From NCBI RefSeq assembly GCF_000006565.2, contig NC_031469.1, forward strand, positions 1,315,245 to 1,379,244: a stretch of DNA of 64,000 bases, in the 5' to 3' direction. How positions within the stretch are numbered: position 1 is the stretch's first letter; the number at the start of each line of letters is the position of its first letter. The stretch comes from Toxoplasma gondii ME49. Taxonomy: Eukaryota; Apicomplexa; Conoidasida; Eucoccidiorida; Sarcocystidae. Position numbers and translations under genes: made by a program. The notes beneath the pieces were generated by a model that was given only the letters and a program-made list of their open reading frames with translations, did no database searches and was not told the origin of the DNA. Positions 47,401 through 58,857 of the stretch are shown here, in pieces.

Positions 47401-48568
47401 GAAAGGGTCCCATAGTGGGTCGATGTAGCAACCTCGGCTTTCCAGCCGCGGAGCAATCTGCGAGACAGCATTAAGCCCGGACATAGCAAAACCAGAGACA
47501 TTCTCAAAAATACATGACAGGCACCGGAAAGCATGGTCCGAACAGAGAGGTAACCCTACCCCGAATGACACGCCTTTCTGAGACGACTGACGACGCACTC
47601 ACAGTATTACTGTGCTGTGTCCTTTTGTCAGATGATTTGTAGTTGCCTGTTTTTCCCGTCAGAAAGAGAGTCCAACGAGACACGGCACATGCAAGCGTCA
47701 TGTAGTGACTCTACGGAAAAAATGAACGACACGTGAAATCCCAAAACGAATCGTCAGAAAACCGCTCATTTTCACCTTCCTTTCCGGATCAACTCGTTGG
47801 AAGATCTTCTCAGCGATCGCTCTTTCCTCTTGTGTAAGTTTTTCGACAGCCTCGCTCGACCGATTGTCAACATCGGGATCCAGTTTGAAACGGCGGTGGC
47901 GAATGCTTTCCAGGCACTCAGCGAAGAGCGCGTCAGCGGTCCCCTTCTCTGACACCTGGATCATATAAGGCACATTCGTCAAAAAACGTTGCATGCATGT
48001 CAAACGTAAACCCCACACAAAAACTGAAAGCAAGCCATGTTATGCCGTTGCGTGGCTGGATTTAATAACACGCCCACCGCCTGGCCTAAAACACATGATG
48101 TCGTCAGTCCCGCTGTCCAGCACAGATATGAACAACATCTGCCTTTATTTATCCTTATGCAATTTGAATCAAGACTCGGAATGCCGTCACGGGCAGCCAG
48201 ACAGGATCTCTCACCTTTGTGAACTGGAGAGTGTTTTGACCGAGCAACTTGTCATTGAGGAACTGCTGTTCGAACGATGGAGATCTGTCTTCCTTGCTCG
48301 GTTGCTGCAGACTTCTGACATCCATTCGAGGGCTTGTGACGGCTCCTGGTGGGCCACGGTGAAGTCGCGTCTGTAAAGCGCTCTTGGAGACACGCTCCAG
48401 AGGCCGGGTTGGCGGTGTTGAGGGAGCTTCTCTTGACTTGGGCGATGGCCCTTGAGATTCATCTGGTCGACTTTGTTGCTGAGGGGGGCGCAGAGGCTGC
48501 TGCGGCTTCGCAGAGAAAGGGAGTGGTCGTCTGAATCGCGAAGAGAAAAACCGACGGGTTCCTTTCAT
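44430..48568 (-). CDS. Extended bS18 ribosomal protein, probably mitochondrial
   Basis: Exons on the minus strand: 48568-48215, 47955-47776, 47457-~47310, ~47071-46954, 46713-46605, 46279-46092, 45893-45787, and probably one ending near 44430-44470. Exon 6 carries the bacterial S18 core: DLHILHHFVGENG, LILPRRTTHASRYQQR and FKAICMARRMALFPY, matching the family pattern (helix, then GKILPRR-TG-SAK-QR, then AIKRAR-LALLPY). bS18 sits on the small-subunit platform next to bS6 and contacts 16S rRNA. The chosen start gives a basic, Arg/Ser-rich presequence (MKGTRRFFSSRFRRPLPFSA) typical of mitochondrial import. In-frame ATGs up to 49249 would lengthen it by up to ~227 residues. Around the ~60-residue core are ~300 residues before (helical, e.g. 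FAECLESIRHRRFKLDPDVD) and at least 35 after, against ~75 residues for a bacterial S18. The exon 3/4 junction has two possible solutions and the 3' end is unresolved. An apicoplast version is less likely because no signal peptide is seen. Confidence 0.75.
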
Positions 48569-51500
48569 GGCAGTCACGGGAGTGGAACTCCAGCAACCAG
48601 GTGCAAAAGGAAATCCATGAATCAGAGCAAGAAAGCAGTTTGGATGCGGCGTGGACAGTGCCCTGGAGTGGCACCCTGTGACAGACCCACTCGCCGAGGC
48701 GGGGGCATGCAGCTGCGACGATAAAGAAGCTGCGATGGAAGATCGGTGATGACTGGAAGACAGAGTCGTCCATAGCGGTGCGCGATCCGACGGTACAGGG
48801 GTGCGTGTCTCGAGGCCGGTTCTGACCCAAGACTGTGGTTGATACTTCCAGCAATCCTCTCTATGTCGCGTCTTGGCAAAAGCAGGAGGGAGAGAACGCG
48901 ACGAGCGACGAACTGCTGTTACCGATGCTTTTAGACAGTCCAAACGCAATCGAGGATGCGCACTTTGCCAACGGGGAGTACCGGATGAGAAAGTGGAGGT
49001 ACAGGAAAACCGAGACGCGTGCCCTCTTCTGAAAAATTGCATATAGTTGTCTCTCCTGCCTACCCTGTGCACGAAAGGAAGTCCTGATCCACGTTGTTCT
49101 GATCCAGTCCACTGATGTGGCTGGGGCAATTTGTTTCGCATGGTTAGAGGGATCCGAACTAGCGTAGTGTATTGCAACCAAGACGCCAGAGTAGACATGT
49201 TGCGAGGAACAAGACGCATTCGTTGGCCACGCAGTGGACCTGTTAACATGGAAGTGCGCTCATGCGGTAGAGGAGAAACAGCGCTGATGCCGGTTGATAA
49301 GGCAGGCACCGAGCTGGAGAATTCTGAATAAGTAGGGGTCGCAGCAGCACGGCACGACTTTCGTCCGCGACCACGGCAACCCGCTGACCTCTTCTGGCAG
49401 GGAAGTCCCGCGAAAGAAGGGCGTTTCGCCCACTGGGATGATATGGCGACATACTCCATGATGGGTAACCTCACAGGTTTACTGGCCTACCCTTGGTGAC
49501 TTGTTCGGGTATACTTGGTGATATGGACCAGTCAACGAACGCGTTCCATGGCGCATCACAAGTGCCACCTTAAAATCTTGCGATTCGAGAACTTTTTTCG
49601 CAAACCCCGCATGAGTATTGTGAATCATCATGCTCCAACAAACAAACGGATGCCAGCTTCTTTAAGGAAGCAGGCGATGTACCGAGACAGACTAATTGTG
49701 CACAACGGGGGTCGCTTGAAGTGGTTCGGAGGACAGGACGAGGGAAATGACTGGAAGAGGCGCAAGGATTTAGATGGGGGAACCGAAAAAAGATAAAGGA
49801 CAGACGAGAAAGAGGAGAGGAAATTACATCGAAAGGGAGACACAGCGAGTTGTCGAGACAAATGACGCGACCGCGGGGAACAGTGGTGAAAGAAGGCCGG
49901 ACTTGGAACGTTCCCCCGGTGTCTCTAAAGAGATGAGGGAAATGTTGTAATTTGTGGAGCTTCCTTAGGGCATACAATACCCAACACTTTCTATGGCAAG
50001 AATGCTCAAAGGCCTCGAATTCTAAAAAGCGCTACCATTTTTATTTGGCGGCCTTTCTTGTGTGCACGTCCAAAAATGCGAACACCTGCATGTACATGCC
50101 CTAAAATTAAAGATGAATGCTGCACGAACCTGCATCATTTTCGTGGAATGTGGCGTTTGATTTGACGTTCACTACTAAATGTGCAGTGAAGTGGTACAAA
50201 AAAATGGGGAAATTCTTCTGTATGCACTGGCAAATTTGAAGTTTTATTCCCAAAGAGACAACTCATCCATTGCTTTCCTGCATCAACCGCTCTCAGGGTT
50301 TCGAATGTCCAGCGCAAGAGTGACGGTTACCGTTGCTCATCTCATCTCCACGATTGAATGTAACAAACAAAGGATATCACGGACACTTCCATTTTACTGG
50401 ATCGTTACTAACGGTCGATAGTATGTGGACGGCACTTCCCCGTAGTGAGATGTCCACTGTCGTTGATTTCACTCAAACTGACGTCGGCATTGTTTTGGTC
50501 TTTCTGCGCAGCTCTACCTGTTTTGCGCAACCACTCTACGACACCTGCCTGTGCAAGGAAACAAGAACGTGTAGTGTGCCTGCTGGAATCCTGCCAAGAG
50601 CCACAAGCTGCGAATGTACTGGCACTGGCGAAGTGTTGCTCAGATATGCGAGTTTCTCCAGCCTGCAGCAAAGACGGACTGGCTGTCGGTCTCAGTGTGC
50701 CAATCTCAATATCAGTGTAAGCAACTTGCGCATCCCTGCATGTTGTGGAAAAAGAGGGTACCTGAAACGTCCGCGTAAGCATCTGGAGGAAACAGAAGTG
50801 TTTCAGGGGAGCGCTACGTGACAGGTGGCACATGTGTCCAGGCCATGTCTGGCAAGTGAATGCCAGAACAACTACAGAGACTCCCATCGCCTACCTGGCA
50901 ACTGGCGTCACAGAGGAGTGGATAGTGAACTATCAGTCCTGCGGTAAACATATCCCTTTGATTCACGTTTGCTGCATTGAACCAATAGCAGTGCAATTAT
51001 GGTATCACTCGCGTTGTAAGATTAATGCTGTCGGCCCATTACCGACGTATTTGTGCATCTGTCCCCTGATATCCAATCGATACGGTAGTTCAGGGAGGCT
51101 TTGCATGGTAGACAGAGAACCATGCCCAAACCAGTCATCACAGGAAATGAAAGTAGCCAAACGGTCGAACGTCAGTTTCTGTCTCATTGAGCACGCCAGG
51201 AGAAACACTACCGAAAGAAATTAACGAACACAGAGGATTCGGAAGGTTTGGTCAACAGCATGAAACGCAAACACGTGCAACAGAAAGAACGCAGAAAACC
51301 CCCGGTTGCTTATGTTTCCAAATGGTCTCAACCAACAAGAATTGTAGTGTGCATCTGTAGTAACGCCTGTTTGAACCCTTAAACTGCTGTGATTCCTCAA
51401 GAGCTTCGCCCTTTATTGTGCTCAAAAGAAATCACATTCCACGATGCAGCACCCCTTTTCGCGTTTTTGGGAACTCAGCAGCACAAGCCTGGTGCATGCG

Positions 51501-51992
51501 CCATCCCCGGCTTATGCAAGCCCCGGCGTAGACGCATTTTCCTCTGCCAGAGGGAACGACGGAAAGAAAGATGTTCACAGTAGAGTATACGCATATATAT
51601 TCATGCCTCATCATTTGAGGAACGAGCGAGCCAGCAATTTGATGATGAACTGCCTCATTGGCCGATGTGTTTGTCGGCCGGCACAATGCACGTGTGGAAC
51701 GTAACCGTAGTGCAATGAACCTAGTATCATATCAGTCAGTACGATTTGCGACTGTGGGGGGACTCTGTTTCTGGAAGAGACCGATAGATCGGTAGTTCAG
51801 TACGGCAGAAACCAAAAGGCGCGTGTGCGGTGTTCGCCTGCTTCTAGCATCAGCGTAGATGCACGAAGTGATGACACGCACTCCGTTCCGCCGATGTGGG
51901 ACGGGGCGAGGAAAGTCTCAACTATCACAAATGGACCGAGTTGCTTTTGCTGAGTCAACAGACTTTCGCTGTAAGCATGGTGTTTCACTTAC
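48569..51992. other. Upstream region of the bS18 gene; no firm gene
   Basis: The minus-strand frame continues open to about 49474 with several ATGs and may be a longer N terminus or leader of the bS18 gene. A minus-strand frame at 50408-50887 reads partly protein-like (AGVVEWLRKTGRAAQKDQ), possibly from the same gene as the orphan exon at 51993-52261. Plus-strand frames here lack family character. Confidence 0.35.
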
Positions 51993-52261
51993 GTGCCTTC
52001 TGCACAACCTGCGAAGTGCGCAGGTAATGGACAATGTTTCATCACGACCTCTAAATAGGCGCCAACTCTTGACTACTACGACGCCAAATATTGCAATCAC
52101 TTCCGCGTAACCTTGGAAAGGTACAGGAGTAACGTTGCCAGAGAAGTAATCCTCGTTAAGCAAGCCGTCATAGCTCATTCGCGTGTGCCAACTGCTTCCT
52201 CCGAACGTGCCTGCAAGATCGTTCATCAACTTGTTTTCCAACCCAGGAAGAAGCGGTCTCT
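51993..52261 (-). CDS. Orphan internal exon of an unrecognised membrane protein
   Basis: A 269-base exon with a good acceptor (CATCTCCAG before 52261) and a strong donor (CAC/GTAAGT after 51993). It enters at phase 1 and leaves at phase 0, encoding 89 residues. The sequence is protein-like: LENKLMNDLAGTFGGSSWHT, then YDGLLNEDYFSGN, then a single hydrophobic stretch YAEVIAIFGVVVVKSW and a basic tail. An upstream segment ending at a donor near 52537 (PVSLACGPVPLFP, then GTAAAG) has the right phase to precede it. Downstream partners were not found with confidence. No family is recognised. A small inner-membrane or organelle subunit would fit, but that is a guess. Confidence 0.45.
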
Positions 52262-53389
52262 CTGGAGATGGTTACGGGTGCAGCGTGGAAGCTGCACAAC
52301 GATGTGGAAACTATTCGCTTTTACGCTTGACAATACGATGCTGGACATGTAACTGCTGGTGCACTGGGCATTCTTCGCGAGCTGTGCAAGAGCAGCGGTG
52401 GAAAACCCTGCCTAAAAAAGCCGTTGCCCCGTTGCCCAGAGAGGAATCGTGACTTTGCATCTCCCTATGCGCCTCTGAAAAATGTAGGGTCGCAAGCCTT
52501 TTTTCGCAACAAAGCGCGTTATCTGTGCATTCATCATCTTTACCTGGGAAAAGAGGCACTGGCCCACAAGCGAGCGACACAGGCAGCTGTCTGCCCGCTT
52601 CTAGACCGACTCTTCTCCTGCATCGTGCGGTTCCGCAGTCGCTCGTCCCCAAACTAGATCTTCATGCCTCTGCCTGGATTACGTCATTCTTCTCTTTTTA
52701 AAAGGAGAATTGTCTCTCTGTTATCTGGATTCCGCGCTTCCAGCAACTCTTGACGGCTGATCAAACAAGTCAATAAAAGAGGTGAGACGCAAGACAGAGG
52801 GCGGAAAATATTGCTGTGTCTTCCTGCTCCCACTTTTCAATTCCTCTACGAACACACGGTTTTGCGTCATGAGAGTTAAACGGATATCTAGTTCTGTAGA
52901 CTGCAGATATGCCATGTACGTGCGACAGTTTCTCCTGCTGACTTCTTCCTGTGCGATGGTGCAAAATGGAGTAAAACCGCTGTAGGGAGGGCGCACAAAA
53001 AAGGATGTCTAACTGGACGACTGTGGAGGGCCGAGTGCTGTCGTGACCCCCTCATGTCCAATCTCTCTTTTGGGGACGAATCTGGAAGAACGGAGGTTGT
53101 GTTACTGGAAACAGATCGACGCTTTGATGAACGTCGGAATACGGGATGACAGGGACTGGCAGAAGCGTAGAGTGCACGGAAGCGACACACAAGCTCGGGA
53201 GTTTCTTTTTCAGGGACAGTGCCACATCGCCCTGCAGTTGATTTTCAGTCTTCCCCGCTGAGATCGTATCTGCTTCAATCAGGTGTGAAAGCTCCTTGGT
53301 GTATTTTCTGGTGCAAGCCGTTCAACAACGGACTTGCTCCTGGAGAGCTGCCGCGGCAGCTCTTGCATCTGTGAATGTATAAGTGTGTT

Positions 53390-53426
<37 letters not shown>

Positions 53427-54371
53427 GGCAATGCGTCATGAGCTTAATCCTTGCATGTTAGTAGTAGACACACCGAAATGCCTCATTTTTCCGTGAAGAC
53501 GTAGGTGCCTCTTAGCTTTATATTTCAAGTGTGTTCAAAACGGTCCTGCCATCACTGTTCCATTTCGAGCTTGATAATGCAGCTGAAATTCGTCATGATC
53601 TACCAGACTGTCATCATTGAGTTTTTCGCAGTCTTCTCTATCGTAATGCGCCGTATGAAGGAACCCATTTCCCGGATTCCACGTTCCCTCATTCAGGCGA
53701 CTTGCTGCACAGGCATGGTCGCGGTGCGTGAGCCGGCGGACAGCGCTAGAAGGGAGAAGTGCAAAAATCAGCTTAGGCTCTGAAGGAGTCGACAGAAATG
53801 CGTTCTTGTTCATAGTTAGCTGCCAGTACTCCTGACACCCTGTAGATCGGCAGCAATTTACAGGTTTTCTTGTGTCCCGTGGTTCAGTCCCTGGTAGCTG
53901 TCTACAGTAGAATGGAGGTGCTTTCTGGATCTTCTAAAGAGAATGCAGTCTCTATGTTGAATTGAAGGCGCATATTTTCACGGCATCGGTGAAGAAAACA
54001 GTGAATCTAGGTAAAAATCTGCAAACCGTTCAGCAAGTAGCGTCACCACCCATGGAATAAACTCATCGAGACACCTTGGAGGGATAACATGGTTGGTTCA
54101 ACGTACCACGAGATCTATGTATGTTTGTATGTATCCTCTGCATTGTATGTCGTTTGCTGCACTATGGATTGCTTTTGGAAAGGCAACGAACGTGAAAGTC
54201 CAAGGCGTAACAGTGTAGCTCAAGACACGTTTTGCTCTTGTTAGTTGCTTTCACATGTCGCGTTCGGCCCGTGGTGTTTTTTGCAGCTCTGGTTACAGGC
54301 GCTCTTTTTCACCTCGTTGTGATTATCCGTCGACAGTCGTTCGATTCTGGAGTCATTCTCACTGTTTCAAG
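52262..54371. other. Intergenic upstream of LC8
   Basis: Contains the possible upstream exon of the orphan gene (minus, ending near 52537) and the promoter of the LC8 gene. Apart from the TA microsatellite at 53393-53425, nothing coding is recognised. Confidence 0.45.
53393..53425. repeat. (TA)16 microsatellite
   Basis: A pure TA run in intergenic sequence about 950 bases upstream of the LC8 start. Confidence 0.9.
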
Positions 54372-54641
54372 ATGGCGGACAGGAAGGCGGTGATCAAGAA
54401 TGCAGATATGCCTGAGGATTTGCAACAGGATGCAATCGACTGTGCAAATCAGGCACTGGAAAAATATAACATCGAGAAGGACATCGCCGCGTTTATCAAA
54501 AAGGAATTTGACCGCAAGCACAACCCCACGTGGCACTGCGTCGTTGGCCGGAACTTCGGCTCATATGTGACGCATGAAACCCACCATTTCATCTATTTTT
54601 ATATTGGGCAGGTTGCTGTTTTGCTGTTCAAAAGTGGCTGA
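54372..54641 (+). CDS. Dynein light chain LC8 (DYNLL type)
   Basis: A single uninterrupted reading frame of 89 residues, exactly the length of LC8 in animals and protists. It runs [20 protein letters not shown], then [20 protein letters not shown], then [20 protein letters not shown] and ends [20 protein letters not shown] plus SG. Nearly all positions match the universal family. LC8 is a homodimeric hub that binds short peptides (TQT-type) in dynein intermediate chains and many other partners, promoting their dimerisation; it acts in cytoplasmic and axonemal dynein and outside dynein. The ATG at 54372 is preferred over an upstream in-frame ATG at 54255 because it gives the conserved N terminus. 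The gene has no intron in the coding part, unusual in this window but plausible for so short a gene. Most certain identification in the window. Confidence 0.97.
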   Translation: MADRKAVIKNADMPEDLQQDAIDCANQALEKYNIEKDIAAFIKKEFDRKHNPTWHCVVGRNFGSYVTHETHHFIYFYIGQVAVLLFKSG

Positions 54642-56725
54642 GAAACATGCGAAGTGGAGCGATTGTCTCCCAGATTGCCTTTTCTTGTTGGAAAAGTGTC
54701 CGGCAACAACCACACAGAATCATGGTATTTCTCTCCCCGTTTTGGCATAGGAAGCGCGTGGCGGTTTCCGTGCTATGCATACCCCTGAAACTTGCACTCT
54801 ACGTCGGCCTGCCGGACCATTCTCCAATCCTCTATAGCCGATGAAGGGATAAATATAATGGGATCGAGGGGGATAGTCGTGAAGTGTTCTCTGCTTGTCG
54901 ATGTAGTATCTTCGGCTTTTTTGGAAAGACAAAATATCGGACCTCGTTGGGTTTTGGTCAACAGCCTGAACTTGTTTTGCAGACGCAAGAGCATGACCAC
55001 CCCCCATTCCTGCCGCATGGTCCCGATAGCGCCACGCGTAACTTCAGAAAAGGAAAACAGCGTTACCGTGTTCTGGTCTCCATCTCAGTTCTGTCAAGAG
55101 CATGGAGACGTCTCTCGAGTCGTCTGTGTGTCTCTAGATTTTTGTGTACACATGCATGTGCTTCAGTATTCCATGCTTTTGCCTGACGTTATGAATGCAC
55201 TACACCCTACAAGAGTGTGTGGCTTCGAATGCATCCAAGGGTCTCTTCTGAATCTGCGGAACTGTAGGGTTATCAGCGCTTTGCTCTGAAACTGGGAACC
55301 GCTGTTGTTTGCTAAGTGTCCTTGCTGACTGCCTCGAACAAAACTATCATTCAAAGTGAAGAGGAGCGTGAAGCTCCTATCAGTGACGATGCTCAATTTC
55401 TCGTGAGAAGACGTGGCAGTAATTGCGCGGGTATGAGCTTTCGTTTTTGACCTACCTGTTGCATTTGGCGTGTTAATAGACAATAGTCACTTGATACCGT
55501 TTCACGCGTGCCCAGGCCACCCCAATTTTAGGTGTATTTATTCCTGACGACTACGCGCAACTTCCACTTTTCAGTGACATCATGTGCTACATAACCACGA
55601 CGTAGAGCGACCTAGCGTAACGTGTCTCGGTTTCCCCCCCTTTGGGCGTATATTCCGGGCTATGGATGCAACGATTGGGACCGCGGTCCACACGCAATAT
55701 CATCGGTTGGTACAGAATATCAAACCTAATAGTAATTTGCTGAGCTAAACAATGCATGGTTGAACTGTGGCTTAGTTTCAATACCCAAGGAAGAGCACTG
55801 GATTGGTTACCCAGGGAACTGTTCCCACCAATTAGAATCATAATGTAAGTTTCCAGGAATGCAATATCAATCAGAGATCAAATGAAGCTAGACTCCCTGC
55901 TGCACATTCTAAAATCGGATTCGCTACGTTATGGCTAATTACCTGTCACGACGTAGAAATGGCATCTCCGCGTGTGGTTTTCCACGCGCGATAGTAGTTT
56001 TATCTGTTCACAGGTAACCAGTACGCACACATCGGAGAGTCGTACATGAACATCCTCAACTCCATGAAGTAGTCTGTGGACTCTCAGACCCTCCTGATCA
56101 GTTGTCCAGTCAAAAAGGCAGGTGGCTTCCATCACAGCCAACGCTTGAGACTGAAAAGGTGTTGTGGTGGTCATCCACGGTGGAGCATTATTTCGAGTTC
56201 GAGAACATTAAAAATTGCGGCAAAAGGCAAAACGAACCTTTGCGTCATCCTGGTCGGTCGCTGCTGTACAGCACAATAGAGAGCTACCGAAAAAACGCGT
56301 TTCTTTAAACAAGGGGGAAAGCGCCAAGATCTGGTGTTGAATGTTAGAGCGTGCCTGCGTGTGCGGCACGCATAAACATTCAGACACCCATTGGGTTGAC
56401 TGGAGACAAGAATGTGAACAGGTTCTTTAGACCCGACGACCGACTATGAAGTAAAAGCTGCCTCCACAAGCCAAAATTTGGACCTCACAACAAAACTGTA
56501 CAAAATACTAAAAAAATGAACCAAAGAGTGGACCACTGATTCCTGCCAGCAAGTCCGTCAGACGATTCACGCACTGTCGTCGCAGCCGCCAGGATCCCCT
56601 TCCAAGCAACACAAAAATAACAGTGCGGAAATAAATGCTTTCCCGTGCAAGCACTAAGTTATCATACCAGAGGACAGACTGTGGAAGTGACAGTTCAGTA
56701 CATCTACTCGGGGAAGGTAGGCGTT
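54642..56725. other. Intergenic between convergent genes
   Basis: About 2 kb between the stops of LC8 (plus) and coproporphyrinogen oxidase (minus). No coding exon or repeat was recognised, only short frames without family features. Confidence 0.5.
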
Positions 56726-58857
56726 TCAACAGCGCCTGGCACCGGTCTCTGTAGGCCAGCTAAAGCCTTCGAGATGAGCGTTGTCAATCGGTAGCCAATC
56801 GCGGGGTTCCACAAACACTCGCTGTGCCTCCTCCTCTTTCGACCCTTTCTCAATTTTAAACTGGTACTCCCACCTCGCCGTAAGAGGAAGAGAAATCAGA
56901 ATGGACTCAATACGAGATCCGGGCACCTGAAATCCGAACTTGGTTCCCCGATCGTGGACCAGGTTAAATTCCACGTAGCGCCCCCTCCGGATCTGTTGCC
57001 ATATCTTTTGGCTTTCAGTAAAGGGCTGGTCTTTGCGTTTTATTAGGATCGGAATGTACGCGTCGATGAATGTCTGCAAGCCATCTTCTGCGAACGCAAA
57101 AAACTTTTCTGGCGACACCGTCATGTTTTCATTTAGGTCATCGAAGAAAATGCCCCCAATTCCTCGGCCTTCATTTCGATGGTGGTTGCGAAAGTACGCA
57201 TCACACCACCTTTTGAACCGTGCATAGTACAAAGGGTCACACCGATCACATTGCTCACGCAGCTTCTCGTGGAAGAACACACAGTCCTCCTCGAAGACGT
57301 AAGAGGGGGAAAGATCTGCTCCACCTCCGAACCACCAGAGGAGTGACTCCCCCGCTGTAGCTTCTTCCCCTCCACATTCGTCGGTGCCGCTGCGCTCTGA
57401 GGGCGCTCTTCGAAAGATCTGGAAAAACCGGTAGTTCAAGTGAACTGTGGGTGCCATGGGATTCCTGGGATGGATGACCATCGACAGGCCGGCGGCGTAG
57501 AACTGCAACCCCTCACCGTCGGCTGCCGGAAGATCGTGGTGGCCATGGCATGTCATTTTTGTCACAGCGTCTGGGGGAAGGGTCCCATGCACGGCTGATA
57601 CATTCACCCCTCCCTTCTCCAGAACGGTGGAATCCTGGAGAACTCGGCTGCAGCCACCACCTCCGGATCTCCCGCGGGTCCACATGTCTTCGCAGAACGA
57701 GCCTCCATCGACAGACGCGAGAGCGTCGCATATGGCGGTTTGGTAACGACGAAGCATTGCTTCCCATCGTTCACGAAACGCCTTGTCCGGATGGTAAACC
57801 TAGACACACAGCGAAAGAACTGAATCATTGATTAGCTCTCTCCCGTGGTGGTGCACACCTTATACGTCAGTTCCTTCCCTCATTCGCAGACTGTGTCTGA
57901 TACGGAAAATTAAAACAGAACACCAAGTTCTTTTCCTGAAGTTATACGCTCTTCAAATAGTGCATTCCCCGCTCCACCTCCAGCTGTTCTGTATATACTT
58001 TTGCATATCTCGAAAAGCACTACAACTGTCTAGCGAACACCCCATGTCTGCTCAATATAGACAATTTCCTTCTAGTGCAGCTGTAAACCTGTTTTTTGTC
58101 TTGTGGCCACGATGCAGACGACGCATGTATCGCGAAGCCGCTGCCACGGTGAGGTCACAAGAGTACACACTGCGTTTAGTCAGAAAATACGTAACAGTCG
58201 GGATGCCTGGCGAACGACAGTCCAGTCATGAACAGGAGAGCATCCGTGAGGATGAAAACCTCCGATTTCTGTCGATGGTTTCTCGGCGTGCCAAACCACC
58301 AGAATCACCGATGTTGCAGAGAAACAGATACAACTCGAGGAAGAACAGTACAAGACGATGCGCGGGTTTCCACTGACGCTGCTGGCTTCCGGTATGGTTA
58401 CGCGGGCGTACAGCCAGTTATGTTCGAACGTCATATATGGATTGCTGTTGCCACCCGGGATACCATTAAGAAGACAGGATGATCAGTACCATCGTACTGG
58501 TAGAAATAATCTCTCAGACAGAATTCGTCGACCTTTTTCTTGAGAGTATAAATTACGCATTGTAATACAAATTTGCATCTTGAATGTTTTTGTTTACCGG
58601 GTCCACGTGCTATTGTGCAGCAATGGCTTCGAGGACACGTAGAATTCGCGACAGAATGAGACTGCGGATTCCAGCCTTGCGTTTGGGTATAGAGATGCCG
58701 TGACAGCGTGAAAAACACGCTCGAGCGCCTGACGATACTTCCAGTTCCACAGAACTCTGTTACTACCACGACTCCGACGCCGTGAAACCAATAGTGGCAC
58801 ATTTACACAAGCATATACACCATCCAGGAATCTCACCTGTTTTTTCTGTGAATCCAT
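56726..58857 (-). CDS. CPOX: Oxygen-dependent coproporphyrinogen III oxidase
   Basis: Two exons, 58857-58837 (seven codons, MDSQKKQ) and 57799-56726, joined in phase 0, giving 364 residues. The enzyme converts coproporphyrinogen III to protoporphyrinogen IX by two oxidative decarboxylations with O2, the sixth step of the haem pathway. All family blocks are present: MWTRGRSGGGGCSRVLQDS, FEKGGVN-like LEKGGVNVSAVHG, GLSMVIHPRNPMAPTVHLNY, WWFGGGADLSPSYVFEED, GIGGIFFDDLNE, RRGRYVEFNLVHDRGTKFG and SILISLPLTARWEYQF. The Asp pair of FFDDL and the His of VHLNY are at the active site in known structures. No targeting sequence precedes the catalytic domain, consistent with the cytosolic location reported for Toxoplasma CPOX. 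The small first exon is inferred from a good donor (CAG/GTGAGA) and phase; further 5' exons are possible. The 1037-base intron holds nothing notable. Confidence 0.93.

Noticed and set aside
47990..47996. TGCATGC words (also at 2311, 35209 and 41990), known as an ApiAP2 target
   Set aside because: The copies fall in coding sequence, introns or flanks with no consistent position relative to a start, so no regulatory site is claimed.
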